Shown: one piece after another, positions 51,256 to 60,178 of the stretch
How positions within the stretch are numbered: position 1 is the stretch's first letter
How the letters are laid out: each line of letters starts with the position of its first letter
NCBI GenBank assembly: GCA_900541895.1
Contig: UWSI01000001.1
Location: 112,810-176,809, forward strand
Direction: 5' to 3'
From: an uncultured Actinomyces sp.
GTDB lineage: Bacteria > Actinomycetota > Actinomycetes > Actinomycetales > Actinomycetaceae
Length of the DNA stretch: 64,000 bases
The notes under the pieces: model-generated
The model's database searches: none
Seen by the model: only the letters and a program-made list of their open reading frames with translations
What the model was told of the DNA's origin: nothing
Position numbers and translations under genes: made by a program

Positions 51256-51325
51256 TTCGCCTCCCCACGTGGGCGCCCAAAATGCGCACGTATCTTCTAC
51301 TCTAAAACATCACTGAAAGACAAAC

Positions 51326-51364
51326 ATAGGCGGGCGGCTCCCGCTATGGGAACCGCCCGCCTAT
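51326..51364 (-). terminator. Terminator of pckG
   Basis: 12-bp perfect outer stem ATAGGCGGGCGG and complement (51326-51337, 51353-51364) with further inner pairing; 23 nt after the pckG stop. Confidence 0.85.
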
Positions 51365-51386
51365 CGAGTGTGCTAGCTAGAAGCTA

Positions 51387-53225
51387 TCAGGCCTGCTTTG
51401 CAGCAGCGATGCGTGCACGGAACTTCGCGAGCTGCTCGGTAATAGCTGCGGGGAGCTTGTCGCCGAACTGCGAGAAGTACTCTTCGGTGTCGTCCATCTC
51501 TGCCGACCAAGCATCGGGGTCAATCTCGAAGAGCTTTGCCCACTTGGCTTCGTCGATGTCCAGACCTTCAAGGTTGAAGTCCTCGAAGTGCGGGTAGCGA
51601 CCGGTGACGCCGTCGATTGCCTCGACCTCGCCAGCTGCGCGGCGAACGATCCAGTCCAGAACACGAGCGTTGTCGCCGTATCCGGGCCACATGAAGTTGC
51701 CGTCTTCGTCCTTGCGGAACCAGTTGACCTGGTAGACCTTCGGGAACTTTTCGCCCAGCTTGTCCTGCATCTCCAGCCAGTGGCCCCAGTAGTCAGCCAT
51801 GTTGTAGCCGCAGAAGGGCAGCATGGCGAAGGGATCGTGGCGCAGCGAACCGGCCTTAACGTCGGTTGCAGCAGCGGTGACCTCAGAGGCCACGGAAGCG
51901 CCGATGAACACGCCGTGTGCGGGCTCATACTGCTCAGCCACCAGCGGGACGTTGCTTGCACGGCGGCCACCGAAGAGGACCGCGTCAACCGGAACACCCT
52001 CGGGTGCTTCCCAGTCGGGGCAGATGATCGGGCACTGCGAGGCGGGAACGGTGAATCGGCTGTTCGGGTGAGCAGCCTTCTCGCCGGACTCGGGAGTCCA
52101 GTCGTTACCGCGCCAGTCGATCAGGTGTGCCGGAACCTCGCCGTCGATGCCTTCCCACCACACGTCGCCATCATCGGTCAGCGCAACGTTGGTGAAGATG
52201 GAGTTGGCCTTCGCGGTCTCCATTGCCATGGGGTTGGTCTTGTAGGAGGTTCCCGGTGCAACACCGAAGAAGCCTGCCTCGGGGTTGATGGCGCGCAGGC
52301 GGCCATCGGTTCCCGGACGCATCCACGCAATGTCGTCACCCACGGTCTCGACCTTGTAGCCGGGGATGGTGGGCTGGAGCATGGCCAGGTTGGTCTTGCC
52401 ACATGCGCTGGGGAATGCTGCGGTCACGTGGTACTGCTTGCCAGTGGACTCGCGGGTCAGGCGCAGGACGAGCATGTGCTCTGCCATCCAGCCATCGCGC
52501 TTTGCCATGGTCGAAGCGATACGGAGCGCGAAGCACTTCTTGCCCAGCAGTGCGTTGCCGCCGTAACCGGAACCGAAGGACCAAATTTCATTGGTCTCGG
52601 GGAAGTGGGTGATGTACTTCTCGTCGTTGCAGGGCCAGGTGGAATCTTCCTGACCGGGCTCCAGAGGAGCACCGACGGAGTGAACGGCGGGAACCCACAC
52701 GCGACCCTCGTTGATGAGGTCCATTGCCTTTGCACCCATGCGGGTCATGATGCGCATGGAGACAACAACGTAAGGAGAGTCGGTGATCTCAACGCCAAGC
52801 TGGGAGATGGGGCCACCCAGGGGACCCATGGAGAAGGGAACCACGTACATGGTGCGGCCCTTCATGGCACCCGTGAACTTCTCGTGCAGGGTTGCCTTCA
52901 TTTCCTTGGGGTCTGCCCAGTGGTTGGTCGGACCTGCGTCCTCTTCCTTCTCACAGCAGATGAAGGTACGTGATTCAACACGCGCAACATCGGAGGGCTT
53001 CGAGCGAGCGAGGAAGCAGTTCGGGCGCTTCTCTTCGTTCAGCTTGGTGAGCATGCCACTCTCGACCATTTCAGAGGTCAGGCGATCCCACTCTTCCTGG
53101 GAGCCATCAGCGAACTCCACGCGATCAGGGGTGGTCAGTGCTGCAATCTCAGCAACCCACTTGATGACATCTTCGGGAGCGTTTGCCGGAGCGGCTGCGC
53201 GCACATCCTGTTCAGTCACGGACAT
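51387..53225 (-). CDS. pckG: Phosphoenolpyruvate carboxykinase (GTP)
   Basis: 612 aa, the usual length of the GTP-dependent enzyme. P-loop and active-site segment FPSACGKTNLAML with the reactive Cys; kinase-2 region GDDIAWM; FFGVAPGTSYKTNP; GRRASNVPLV; the C-terminal FRKDEDGNFMWPGYGDN. It interconverts oxaloacetate and PEP + CO2 with GDP/GTP. In Actinomyces-type bacteria it is known chiefly as a CO2-fixing anaplerotic step toward succinate. AGGAGG before the ATG and strong codon bias indicate high expression. Confidence 0.97.
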   Translation of the reverse strand: MSVTEQDVRAAAPANAPEDVIKWVAEIAALTTPDRVEFADGSQEEWDRLTSEMVESGMLTKLNEEKRPNCFLARSKPSDVARVESRTFICCEKEEDAGPTNHWADPKEMKATLHEKFTGAMKGRTMYVVPFSMGPLGGPISQLGVEITDSPYVVVSMRIMTRMGAKAMDLINEGRVWVPAVHSVGAPLEPGQEDSTWPCNDEKYITHFPETNEIWSFGSGYGGNALLGKKCFALRIASTMAKRDGWMAEHMLVLRLTRESTGKQYHVTAAFPSACGKTNLAMLQPTIPGYKVETVGDDIAWMRPGTDGRLRAINPEAGFFGVAPGTSYKTNPMAMETAKANSIFTNVALTDDGDVWWEGIDGEVPAHLIDWRGNDWTPESGEKAAHPNSRFTVPASQCPIICPDWEAPEGVPVDAVLFGGRRASNVPLVAEQYEPAHGVFIGASVASEVTAAATDVKAGSLRHDPFAMLPFCGYNMADYWGHWLEMQDKLGEKFPKVYQVNWFRKDEDGNFMWPGYGDNARVLDWIVRRAAGEVEAIDGVTGRYPHFEDFNLEGLDIDEAKWAKLFEIDPDAWSAEMDDTEEYFSQFGDKLPAAITEQLAKFRARIAAAKQA

Positions 53226-53527
53226 TTTGCCTCCTGAGGCACTCGGTGATTCTGGGACGTGGTTACGCCCCGATCTACGTTCTTAATCATCCTCTACCCC
53301 ACCGGTATTTGCGCGGGCGCAAAGTCCCTCTTTCCATTTGAATCAGACAATTCCGTCAACTGTGGCCACGTTTCCTTGCAGTTTCCCGCAATATCTCAAC
53401 CATTCATGCGAGTGTGGCAATAGACACATTCTTCAACAGGAGATTCACCCTAAAGTGAACTTGAATATCCAGTGTGTAATGGATGACGATTGCCTTGAGG
53501 CAGTCTCAACACAATCGGAGGAACATT
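53226..53527. other. pckG / DUF47-pit divergent intergenic region
   Basis: About 300 bp containing both promoters. A small inverted repeat TTCAC-CCTAAA-GTGAA (53444-53459) lies 70 nt before the DUF47 start and might be a regulator site. No ORF is supported. Confidence 0.4.
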
Positions 53528-54160
53528 ATGGGGATCCGGAACAGAACGCAGGGCCCAAACTTCTTCGAATTCTTCACCCAGCAAGCGAGCAAGCTTGTCG
53601 AGGGAGTCGAAATTCTTTCGCATATCTACGCCGCTTCCCCCGAAGAGCGAATCGCACTTCGTGACCAGCTTCATGGCGTCGAACACCAGGGCGACGAACT
53701 CAACCACGAAATCTTCCAACGGATTAACTCATCCTTCATCACTCCTTTCGACCGCGAAGACCTTCAGTCCCTTGCATCCCACTTGGATGACTGCATGGAC
53801 TTCATTGACGAAGCCGGCGACATGCTGGTCGTCTACGGCATTGCAGGCATCCCCGAGCAGATTGCACACCTGCTTGATGAGCAGATCGCAGTCATCGTTC
53901 ATTGTGCAGAGCTGACGGCTAAGAACATTCCGGCGCTCAAGTCCCCCGTGGACCTGCGCGATTACTGGATTGAGATCAACCGCCTCGAAAATGAGGGTGA
54001 CTTGGCGTACCGCCGCACTCTCACGACACTTTTCGACTCCGGTCTTGACCCCATCACGGTCATCAAGCTCAAGGACGTCGTTCAGAGCCTTGAATCATGC
54101 GCAGATGCCTTCGAAGATCTAGCCAATGTCATCGAAGCCCTCGCACTGAAGGAATCCTGA
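53528..54160 (+). CDS. DUF47 (PhoU-like) phosphate transport accessory protein
   Basis: 210 aa from ATG at 53528 with GGAGG upstream (the longer frame lacks a ribosome site). Helical PhoU-like fold: FFEFFTQQASKLVEGVEIL, the E-x3-D-type metal-binding helices HQGDELNHEIFQRI and DREDLQSLASHLDDCMDFIDEAGD. DUF47/Pit accessory proteins sit beside PiT transporters and modulate uptake. It lies 3 nt from pit, so an operon. Confidence 0.92.
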   Translation: MGIRNRTQGPNFFEFFTQQASKLVEGVEILSHIYAASPEERIALRDQLHGVEHQGDELNHEIFQRINSSFITPFDREDLQSLASHLDDCMDFIDEAGDMLVVYGIAGIPEQIAHLLDEQIAVIVHCAELTAKNIPALKSPVDLRDYWIEINRLENEGDLAYRRTLTTLFDSGLDPITVIKLKDVVQSLESCADAFEDLANVIEALALKES

Positions 54161-54163
54161 ACC

Positions 54164-55225
54164 GTGGATCTTAACCTGATCCTAGTGTGCGTCGTCATCG
54201 CCGTTGCACTGTTCTTCAGCTACACCAACGGCTTCCATGACGCTGCGAACGCGATTGCAACCTCCGTTTCCACTAAGGCATGGACTCCCCGCGCGGCTCT
54301 CTTGATGGCCGCAGGCATGAATATTCTCGGTGCCATGATGGGAACTGCGGTTGCAAAGACCATTGGCGAGGGGATTATTTCGATCTCTCCATATGCTGAA
54401 TCTGCCCAGGCAGAAATGCAGCAAAAGGGCCTGGTCATCATTCTTGCCGCGCTTCTCGGTGCCTGCATCTGGAACCTGATCACATGGTGGTTTGGGCTTC
54501 CCTCTTCTTCTTCGCACGCGTTGATTGGCGGTATGGTCGGCGCCGGTTTGATGAGCGGCACCGCCGTCTACTGGTGGGGAATCGTCAAGTCGGTCATCAT
54601 CCCGATGTTCGCTTCCCCCATCATCGGTTTCTTCGTCGGCTACATCGTCATGCGCATTGTGCTTTTTCTGCTTCGTCACGCGCAATATCACCACACGATG
54701 CGTCGTTTCCGTGCCGCGCAGCGCTTCTCTTCGGCCGCTATGGCTCTTGGCCACGGTATCCAAGATGCGCAGAAGACCATGGGCATCATTGTCATGGCTC
54801 TTCTAGCCGGTGGCTACGGCGAGGCCCACCAGATCTACGACCCCATCACCGGAGATATGACCGTCCCCATGTGGGTGAAGATCTCAGGAGCACTTGCAAT
54901 CTCCCTGGGCACTATGGCCGGCGGTGGCCGAATTATGCGAACCATCGGTCGTAAGATCATCGACCTCGATCCTGCTCGCGGTTTCGTTTCCGAGGCCGTG
55001 TCATCCTCGATCCTCTACCTGTGCTCCTACGTCGTCCACGCTCCAATCTCGACAACTCAGGTTGTTTCAACCTCAATCATGGGCGTTGGGTGTACGAAAC
55101 GATTCTCAGCAGTGCGTTGGGGTGTCGCGGGATCGATCGTGACCGCTTGGTTCTTGACCCTACCCGCAGCTGCAGCAGTTTCTGCGGTTGTCTATTGGGT
55201 CTGCGCACTGATCGTTGGAGTCTGA
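54164..55225 (+). CDS. pit: PiT-family inorganic phosphate transporter
   Basis: 353 aa, GTG start. Duplicated PiT signature: SYTNGFHDAANAIATSVSTKAWTPRAA at the N-terminus and the second half SAAMALGHGIQDAQKTMGIIVMALL, each within a group of TM helices (about 10 in total); GLPSSSSHALIGGMVGAG is also typical. Low-affinity, proton- or metal-phosphate-coupled phosphate uptake. Partner of the upstream DUF47 protein. Confidence 0.95.
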   Translation: MDLNLILVCVVIAVALFFSYTNGFHDAANAIATSVSTKAWTPRAALLMAAGMNILGAMMGTAVAKTIGEGIISISPYAESAQAEMQQKGLVIILAALLGACIWNLITWWFGLPSSSSHALIGGMVGAGLMSGTAVYWWGIVKSVIIPMFASPIIGFFVGYIVMRIVLFLLRHAQYHHTMRRFRAAQRFSSAAMALGHGIQDAQKTMGIIVMALLAGGYGEAHQIYDPITGDMTVPMWVKISGALAISLGTMAGGGRIMRTIGRKIIDLDPARGFVSEAVSSSILYLCSYVVHAPISTTQVVSTSIMGVGCTKRFSAVRWGVAGSIVTAWFLTLPAAAAVSAVVYWVCALIVGV

Positions 55226-55236
55226 GGCCCAATTCA

Positions 55237-55674
55237 GTGAAAGCATCATTCATTCGCACCTGCTGCGGGGTGCTTGCCCTTTTCTTTGGGGCAAGCACAC
55301 TCAGCGGGTGTGGTTTTTCTTCTGTTATGCGGCTTTCCGTCGGGGCCTGCGTTCAGATTCCAACCTCAACCAGCGCGTATTCTTTAGAAACTATTTCCTG
55401 CTCCCGTCCTCACCAGGCTGAGGTTTTTGCCCTCCCCACTGTTGGGGGATCAGAATTCCCCGAGGCCGCGCAACTTGAGTCAGAAGCGCGGCGCGAGTGC
55501 GAAAAAGACTTCACGCCCTACGTAGGAAGCGGTGTCGAAGATTCAGCCCTTGACCTCATTTGGATGACGCCTAGCCGAGAGTCATGGGAGCGGGGCGACC
55601 GACAGATTGTATGTCTTGCCGCTGCGAACGGCGACCAAACTCTTCGCGGTTCTGTTCGAGATTCGGCGTACTAG
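55237..55674 (+). CDS. Septum-formation-family lipoprotein
   Basis: 145 aa from GTG at 55237, 11 nt after pit. Signal peptide with lipobox STLSGC, then a septum-formation (Septum_form) type domain: VGACVQIP...YSLETISCSRPHQAEVFALPTV, REC-like EARRECEKDFTPYVG, QIVCLAA, with four conserved Cys likely forming disulfides. The family is named from actinobacterial cell division but is poorly characterised. Likely cotranscribed with the phosphate genes. Confidence 0.8.
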   Translation: MKASFIRTCCGVLALFFGASTLSGCGFSSVMRLSVGACVQIPTSTSAYSLETISCSRPHQAEVFALPTVGGSEFPEAAQLESEARRECEKDFTPYVGSGVEDSALDLIWMTPSRESWERGDRQIVCLAAANGDQTLRGSVRDSAY

Positions 55675-55687
55675 CGCTAGCTAGCGG

Positions 55688-56716
55688 CTACTCTGCGACT
55701 CTAGGTGCGTGACGTTCAACGTCGACTACACGCACCCGGTTCCCCTCCGGAAGAGTGTGCAAAATAACCATCTCAGATGCCGATAGCTCCCTGGCGTCAA
55801 GCGGGAAATTCATCCGAACGCCCGAAGGCGTGAATTGACGGAAGACATCAAAAAGTCCCGGAAGCATCGTACGTGGTGTACACAGCACTCGCGGCTGACC
55901 GTCCGCCAAAAGCGCATGCACCAAAGCCTCATCAGAGGCAGAATCGGTACCCTCACGCGAAGGAAGAGTATCGATCGAAACTCCCGCGAGCGCAGCCCAC
56001 GGCCCCAGCGTTTGTCGGGTCCGCGCAGAAGAGGTCGCCATCGCTCGACGAACCCCATACGCAGACAGTAGATCTACCAGTTCAAGTGCCTCGCGGACCC
56101 CAGTGCGCGACAGAGGGCGTGCATCGTCATCGCCCTCCCAATGCTGGGGTGGAAGCGCACGCGCATGGGGCAACATGGCCAAAGGAGTAGTCACAAGCTC
56201 ACCACTTCGGCCTCGCATGAGAAGTTCATTGAGCAGACGACGATCTCCGCGACGAGTAAGAAGATCCTGGGCGCGCGAAGGAGACATCCATCGCGCCTGG
56301 TCAATTTCCCGCGTAGGGGCACGGTGGACCGGCTTACGCAGGTGGACGAGGCCATAATCAGAATGAGGATTGTCTTCCATGAGGGTTCCCACCCAGTAGC
56401 GGACCTCCTTGGTCTGCCCTGAGCCGAGGCGGTAGCGCTGAGTCGTTAGTGGAGCACCGAGGCTGATCACGTGACCGGTTTCTTCTTCGACCTCACGCAC
56501 AGCCGCGACGGGAATGGTCTCTCGTCCCTCAATCTTGCCTTTCGGCCACGACCAATCGTGATACTGCGGGCGATGGACTAGCAGAACTTCGATCTCAGCC
56601 TCGTCAAGCACATCTCCTGGGAGAATCTCACGACCCGGGTGGCGTAAGCGCCATACAAGGGCGCCGCCTGCACGAATAAGGCGCATCGGGGGCATGGGCT
56701 GAGGGCTGGGTGTCAC
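55688..56716 (-). CDS. MutT1-like Nudix + histidine-phosphatase protein
   Basis: 342 aa. Nudix domain (about 10-150) with the intact box GKIEGRETIPVAAVREVEEETGH, and a C-terminal histidine phosphatase domain (about 180-335). Mycobacterial MutT1 of this layout removes phosphates from 8-oxo-(d)GTP and diadenosine polyphosphates. Here the phosphatase RH motif reads MLPHARAL: Pro replaces the catalytic Arg before the His, while SSARTRQTLGP and VILHT are retained. The second domain may be inactive or altered. GTG start with AGGGTTAA upstream. Confidence 0.87.
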   Translation of the reverse strand: MTPSPQPMPPMRLIRAGGALVWRLRHPGREILPGDVLDEAEIEVLLVHRPQYHDWSWPKGKIEGRETIPVAAVREVEEETGHVISLGAPLTTQRYRLGSGQTKEVRYWVGTLMEDNPHSDYGLVHLRKPVHRAPTREIDQARWMSPSRAQDLLTRRGDRRLLNELLMRGRSGELVTTPLAMLPHARALPPQHWEGDDDARPLSRTGVREALELVDLLSAYGVRRAMATSSARTRQTLGPWAALAGVSIDTLPSREGTDSASDEALVHALLADGQPRVLCTPRTMLPGLFDVFRQFTPSGVRMNFPLDARELSASEMVILHTLPEGNRVRVVDVERHAPRVAE

Positions 56717-56791
56717 GTTATTAACCCTAACCTAGAGTGAGCGTGGGTGCGGGCTTAAAACCCGCGCCCGCGCTCTTCTCAGATTGGTGAT

Positions 56792-57036
56792 TTAGTAGGC
56801 GACAGTGAAACGCTATCCCGTATGAGTGGGCGTTTCGATCTCATCGACAAAGGCCTGGGCAAAGTCCGCTCCAGAGATATCGGAAACCCCATTCTCATCA
56901 GTGAGCAGAACATCACCACCGAGGCGGAAACGCACCAACGACCACATCCGCACCATCGACAACGCTGCGAAGGACCTCCTCATTGAGAAGGTCACCGTGG
57001 TTGTAGGTCACGCCTTCGATTGGCTCCGAGGGCCGC
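56792..57036 (-). pseudogene. NmrA-like NAD(P)-binding oxidoreductase pseudogene
   Basis: Two fragments of one family in different frames. The upper part reads EPIEGVTYNHGDLLNEEVLRSVVDGADVVVGAF (a Rossmann second half-motif); then, after an apparent internal deletion, RFRLGGDVLLTDENGVSDISGADFAQAFVDEIETPTHTG, an in-frame TAG (56813-56815), RFTVAY and TAA at 56792. The C-terminus with RFTVAY is typical of NAD(P)H-binding SDRs of about 210 aa. The N-terminal cofactor loop is missing. A decayed gene; nothing else occupies this gap except a GC-rich hairpin at 56739-56775. Confidence 0.8.
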
Positions 57037-57042
57037 TAAAAC

Positions 57043-57681
57043 TCAGTCCAACTCTCCGATGCGCGCTCGGGAGGCAGCACCTTCGAGTTCTTGAGCGGTC
57101 ATGACCAGTGCTCGCGCACGCGTCGTCACTCCGTACGCCAAAGCATCATGCGGATCATCGATCCACTGTCTTCCTACTCTGGGATCGCCCGCAGCAACAA
57201 TGCGCATCGCATGTGCAAGCTCAGTAAAGATGTCTTCCAGATCATCATCACGTTTTTCTCCAGACAGAAGTGCGTCCGCGTCATGGACAACATCTTCCAA
57301 AGGACGCGCATGAATAGGCTCTTCGAGTCCGGGGATCTGCTCCGCATGCAATCCCAAGATGTACAGATCAGCAACCGTGAGCGGGTCACGGTGGAACCAC
57401 TCTCTGAACAAGTACACGCGCCACAGCGCGCCTGGAAGAGTGAAATCAGGGCTTAGCGACCACAACTCGGCAACTAGAGGAACTCCACCGGTAGAGAGCA
57501 GCTCGCGAAGGCGACGCAAGGCCTCGGCATCAAAATCTTCATCTCCCACACCCAGCAGCGCCCACGCAGTTGAGTGAGCAAGAACAGAAGAATCCGCAAC
57601 ATCTGGCGCACCAACAATTGCCTCTGTTTGCGCGTAGTCCAAAATCGCAGGACGCCTTGGGATGCGTTGCGGTTCGCCCAT
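57043..57681 (-). CDS. Conserved-looking protein of unknown function
   Basis: 212 aa from ATG at 57681 (GGAGAG upstream; the frame extends to 57762 but would overlap the tRNA-Lys gene). Soluble, acidic, mostly helical; begins MGEPQRIPRRPAILDYAQTEAIVGAPDVAD, with an LPGALWRVYLFREWFHRDP central block and a DPHDALAYGVTTRARALVMTAQELE end. No family recognised and no catalytic motif seen. It looks like a genuine actinobacterial protein by codon use and ribosome site. Confidence 0.7.
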   Translation of the reverse strand: MGEPQRIPRRPAILDYAQTEAIVGAPDVADSSVLAHSTAWALLGVGDEDFDAEALRRLRELLSTGGVPLVAELWSLSPDFTLPGALWRVYLFREWFHRDPLTVADLYILGLHAEQIPGLEEPIHARPLEDVVHDADALLSGEKRDDDLEDIFTELAHAMRIVAAGDPRVGRQWIDDPHDALAYGVTTRARALVMTAQELEGAASRARIGELD

Positions 57682-57696
57682 TTGCTCTCCTACCAG

Positions 57697-57702
57697 TAAG
57701 AT
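57697..57702 (+). promoter_or_regulatory. Possible -10 box of tRNA-Lys
   Basis: TAAGAT, 45 nt before the mature tRNA 5' end; no good -35 is seen. Confidence 0.3.
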
Positions 57703-57747
57703 GGTGGGGTTGGTCCACCCGATGGGCCACACAGCGGGAGTACCCGC

Positions 57748-57819
57748 GGGCCTATAGCTCAATGGTAGAGCAGCGGACTTTTAATCCGTGGGTTGGGGGT
57801 TCGAGTCCCCCTGGGCCTA
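57748..57819 (+). tRNA. tRNA-Lys (anticodon TTT)
   Basis: 72 nt. Anticodon loop CTTTTAA (TTT) on a GCGGA/TCCGT stem, D-arm GCTCAATGGTAGAGC, T-arm GGGGG-TTCGAGT-CCCCC. The acceptor GGGCCTA pairs with TGGGCCT, leaving a G1-U72 pair. CCA is not encoded. Confidence 0.93.
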
Positions 57820-57859
57820 CTTCTTTTGCACTTTTCTAGTTTTCTATTTCTTCTGTGCC

Positions 57860-58774
57860 CTAAACACCGGCAGATTCCACGAATGTTTCTTTCCCATTGA
57901 CATCGGGATGCGCACGCCCCGCCATCGAGGCAATCCCCACGGCAATTGAAATGCACACCAAACCGACCAATTGCCACAGGCTAGGAATCTGACGCAAAAG
58001 CACTGCACCGATCAAGGCCGAGGTCGCGGGAAGAAGTGCCGTAAACAAGGCAAAAGTCGCTGCAGAAACCCGCTTCATCGCCATGGCTTCAAGGCTGTAT
58101 GGGAAAACCGTTGACAAGAATGCCAAGGCAATGACCGCGACTAAAACCTTTCGATCACTGAATGCAACCATTGCCCCCGGGGCCAGAATTGGCGCAGAGA
58201 TCAAGGCGCTGAACGCACAACCCAGCGAAAGATTAGTCATCGCGGAGCTTGAAGACGCAGCCTTTTGCCCGAGAACGATATATCCTGCCCACGAGGCCGC
58301 AGCCCCCATCACCCAGGCCAATCCCGGAAGCGTTTGCGGATCGCTTAAATCCAGGCCAAGACCACCAATGGCGAAAACTCCGCACAACGCAAAAAATGCG
58401 GCAATTCGCGGTGCCCATCCGCGGCCTCGGAACACCGCAACCGCCACGGGACCAAGAAATTCCAGGGACACTGTCGCCCCCAAAGGAATGCGGGAGATAG
58501 CCTCGTAAAAGCACGAATTCATGCAGACCAGAGCGATACCGAAATAAAAGGCTCCCTTGAGGGTTGCGCGGTCAAGGCCTCGCCAAGGACGAACCCACGC
58601 GCACAGCACCAATGCACCAACGAAACCGCGCCACCAAGCAACCGAGGCCGGTTCAACGACAGAGAAGGCAAAAACTGCGACGGCAGCTCCGCTGTATTGA
58701 ATGAGAGCCGAGGTAACGATCAATATCTGTGCGGGAATGCGGTTTGCTATTCCCGCGAGTGTTCGGCTGCTCAC
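57860..58774 (-). CDS. EamA/RhtA-type exporter (second of tandem pair)
   Basis: 304 aa with ten predicted TM helices in two EamA repeats; SRIPLGATVSLEFLGPVAVAVFRGRGW and FPYSLEAMAMKRVSAATFALFTALLPATSALIGAVLL match the RhtA/YdeD threonine/homoserine exporter group. GTG start overlaps the stop of its upstream paralogue (4 nt). Likely amino-acid or metabolite efflux; the substrate is unassigned. Confidence 0.88.
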   Translation of the reverse strand: MSSRTLAGIANRIPAQILIVTSALIQYSGAAVAVFAFSVVEPASVAWWRGFVGALVLCAWVRPWRGLDRATLKGAFYFGIALVCMNSCFYEAISRIPLGATVSLEFLGPVAVAVFRGRGWAPRIAAFFALCGVFAIGGLGLDLSDPQTLPGLAWVMGAAASWAGYIVLGQKAASSSSAMTNLSLGCAFSALISAPILAPGAMVAFSDRKVLVAVIALAFLSTVFPYSLEAMAMKRVSAATFALFTALLPATSALIGAVLLRQIPSLWQLVGLVCISIAVGIASMAGRAHPDVNGKETFVESAGV

Positions 58775-59688
58775 GACCCTCCTCCAATTAGTTCACGTAC
58801 TTCTTCGGCAAGAAACTCATCTTCCTTCGAGGAATCTTTTGAAGCAATTCCAACAGCGACCGAAATCAGAACAAGTCCCAGAATCTGCCACGGTGTGGGA
58901 ATCTGCCAAAGGATGATCACACCCATCAGCAGCGACGAGGCCGGAGAAAGCGCAGTGAACAGCGAAAAATCTGCCGCCGAGATCCTGTGCATGGCAAGGG
59001 CTTCAAAGGAGCAAGGAATGATGCTGGATAGGACCGCAACAAGCACGACAATCCCAAGCAACCATGGTTGAGTGAGCGCAGGTAAGGCTGGCTGAGCCAT
59101 GAAAGGTGAAAGTATCAGCCCACTGAGCGCACAACCGACCGCAACATTGGTAATTCCCGAGCGTTTCGATGCCACACGCTGCCCCAAAAGGATATAGACC
59201 GCCCACGCGACAGCACTCAAGCTCGCCCATTTCAGCCCGGTAATAAAACCTGGATCATTGGTGTCGAGGCCAAGCCCTCCAATAGCAACGACCCCCGCCA
59301 AGGCAAGGAATGCGGCAAGGCGCGGAAGCCAGCCTCGGCCACGAATCACTGCGACTGCAACCGGCCCAATGAACTCCATGGAGACGGCTGGACCTAGGGG
59401 CAAATATGCGATCGATTCAAAGAACGTGATGTTCATGGTGATCAACGCCAAGCCGAAGCAAGCGGACTCAACAAGATCCTTAACGCTCAGGCCCACACGC
59501 CAGGGTCGCCGCCACGCACACAAAATGATCCCGGCGATGAAAACACGCATCCATGCCACAGCACCGGGCTGGACAGACCCAAAAATCAGGACCGCAACGG
59601 CCGCACCGCTATACGCGCTAAGCGCAGCACCAACAATCAGAATGGGCGCGGGAACGCGTGAAAGAAGCGCACGAAGATGGGATAGCAC
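58771..59688 (-). CDS. EamA/RhtA-type exporter (first of tandem pair)
   Basis: 305 aa from GTG at 59688. The frame reaches a TTG at 59718, but a CATAGT -10 lies 6 nt before 59688 and the longer form would overlap msrB. Ten TM helices, two EamA repeats; clearly homologous to the next gene throughout (PLGPAVSMEFIGPVAVAVIRGRGW against PLGATVSLEFLGPVAVAVFRGRGW), a tandem duplication. The pair may work as a heterodimer or differ in substrate. Confidence 0.86.
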   Translation of the reverse strand: MLSHLRALLSRVPAPILIVGAALSAYSGAAVAVLIFGSVQPGAVAWMRVFIAGIILCAWRRPWRVGLSVKDLVESACFGLALITMNITFFESIAYLPLGPAVSMEFIGPVAVAVIRGRGWLPRLAAFLALAGVVAIGGLGLDTNDPGFITGLKWASLSAVAWAVYILLGQRVASKRSGITNVAVGCALSGLILSPFMAQPALPALTQPWLLGIVVLVAVLSSIIPCSFEALAMHRISAADFSLFTALSPASSLLMGVIILWQIPTPWQILGLVLISVAVGIASKDSSKEDEFLAEEVRELIGGGS

Positions 59689-59695
59689 TCCCCCA

Positions 59696-60163
59696 CTATG
59701 CCACAGGGTCAGGGACAAACTGTAGACACACGGAATTCATACAAAAACGATTTCCCGTCGGCTGATTCGGTGCGTCATCAAAAATATGCCCTAGGTGAGA
59801 ATCACAGCTCGCACAGCGCACCTCGATGCGGCGCATTCCGTGGGAAATATCCTCGAAATAGTTAACTGCACCGGGCAGCGCTTCATAAAAACTCGGCCAC
59901 CCGCAATGCGATTCAAACTTCGTTGACGAGGGGAAAAGCTGAGCACCGCATGCCGCACACAGATAGGTACCTGAGCGGTGTTCATCCAGCAGCTCACCTG
60001 TCCACGGCGCCTCAGTCCCGGCTTGACGAAGAACCAAGTACTGCTGGGGAGTAAGCCGCTCACGCCACTCGTCGTCACTGTAATTCACGCTGGGTGCCGA
60101 CTGTTGCGCCTGCGCAAGGTGCTCGAGCTGCGTTGCACGATCACGGGTTCGAATGATCTTCAT
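59696..60163 (-). CDS. msrB: Peptide-methionine (R)-S-oxide reductase
   Basis: 155 aa. Two zinc CxxC pairs (LCAACGA and RCASCDS), KFESHCGWPSFYEAL, HLGHIFDDAP and the catalytic RFCMNSVCL (usual R-Y-C-x-N-S). It repairs Met-R-sulfoxide with thioredoxin. A Cys also lies at VCL, two positions after the NS. GAGGAAAA precedes the ATG. It is 15 nt downstream of the MscS gene, so probably cotranscribed. Confidence 0.96.
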   Translation of the reverse strand: MKIIRTRDRATQLEHLAQAQQSAPSVNYSDDEWRERLTPQQYLVLRQAGTEAPWTGELLDEHRSGTYLCAACGAQLFPSSTKFESHCGWPSFYEALPGAVNYFEDISHGMRRIEVRCASCDSHLGHIFDDAPNQPTGNRFCMNSVCLQFVPDPVA

Positions 60164-60178
60164 GTTGTTTTCCTCAAT

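Noticed and set aside
51588..52973. 461-codon + strand frame opposite pckG
   Set aside because: Antisense shadow caused by codon bias in pckG.
53444..53459. Phosphate-regulon operator before DUF47-pit
   Set aside because: The 5-bp arms are short and do not form the direct repeats expected for an actinobacterial PHO box; left as an unassigned inverted repeat.
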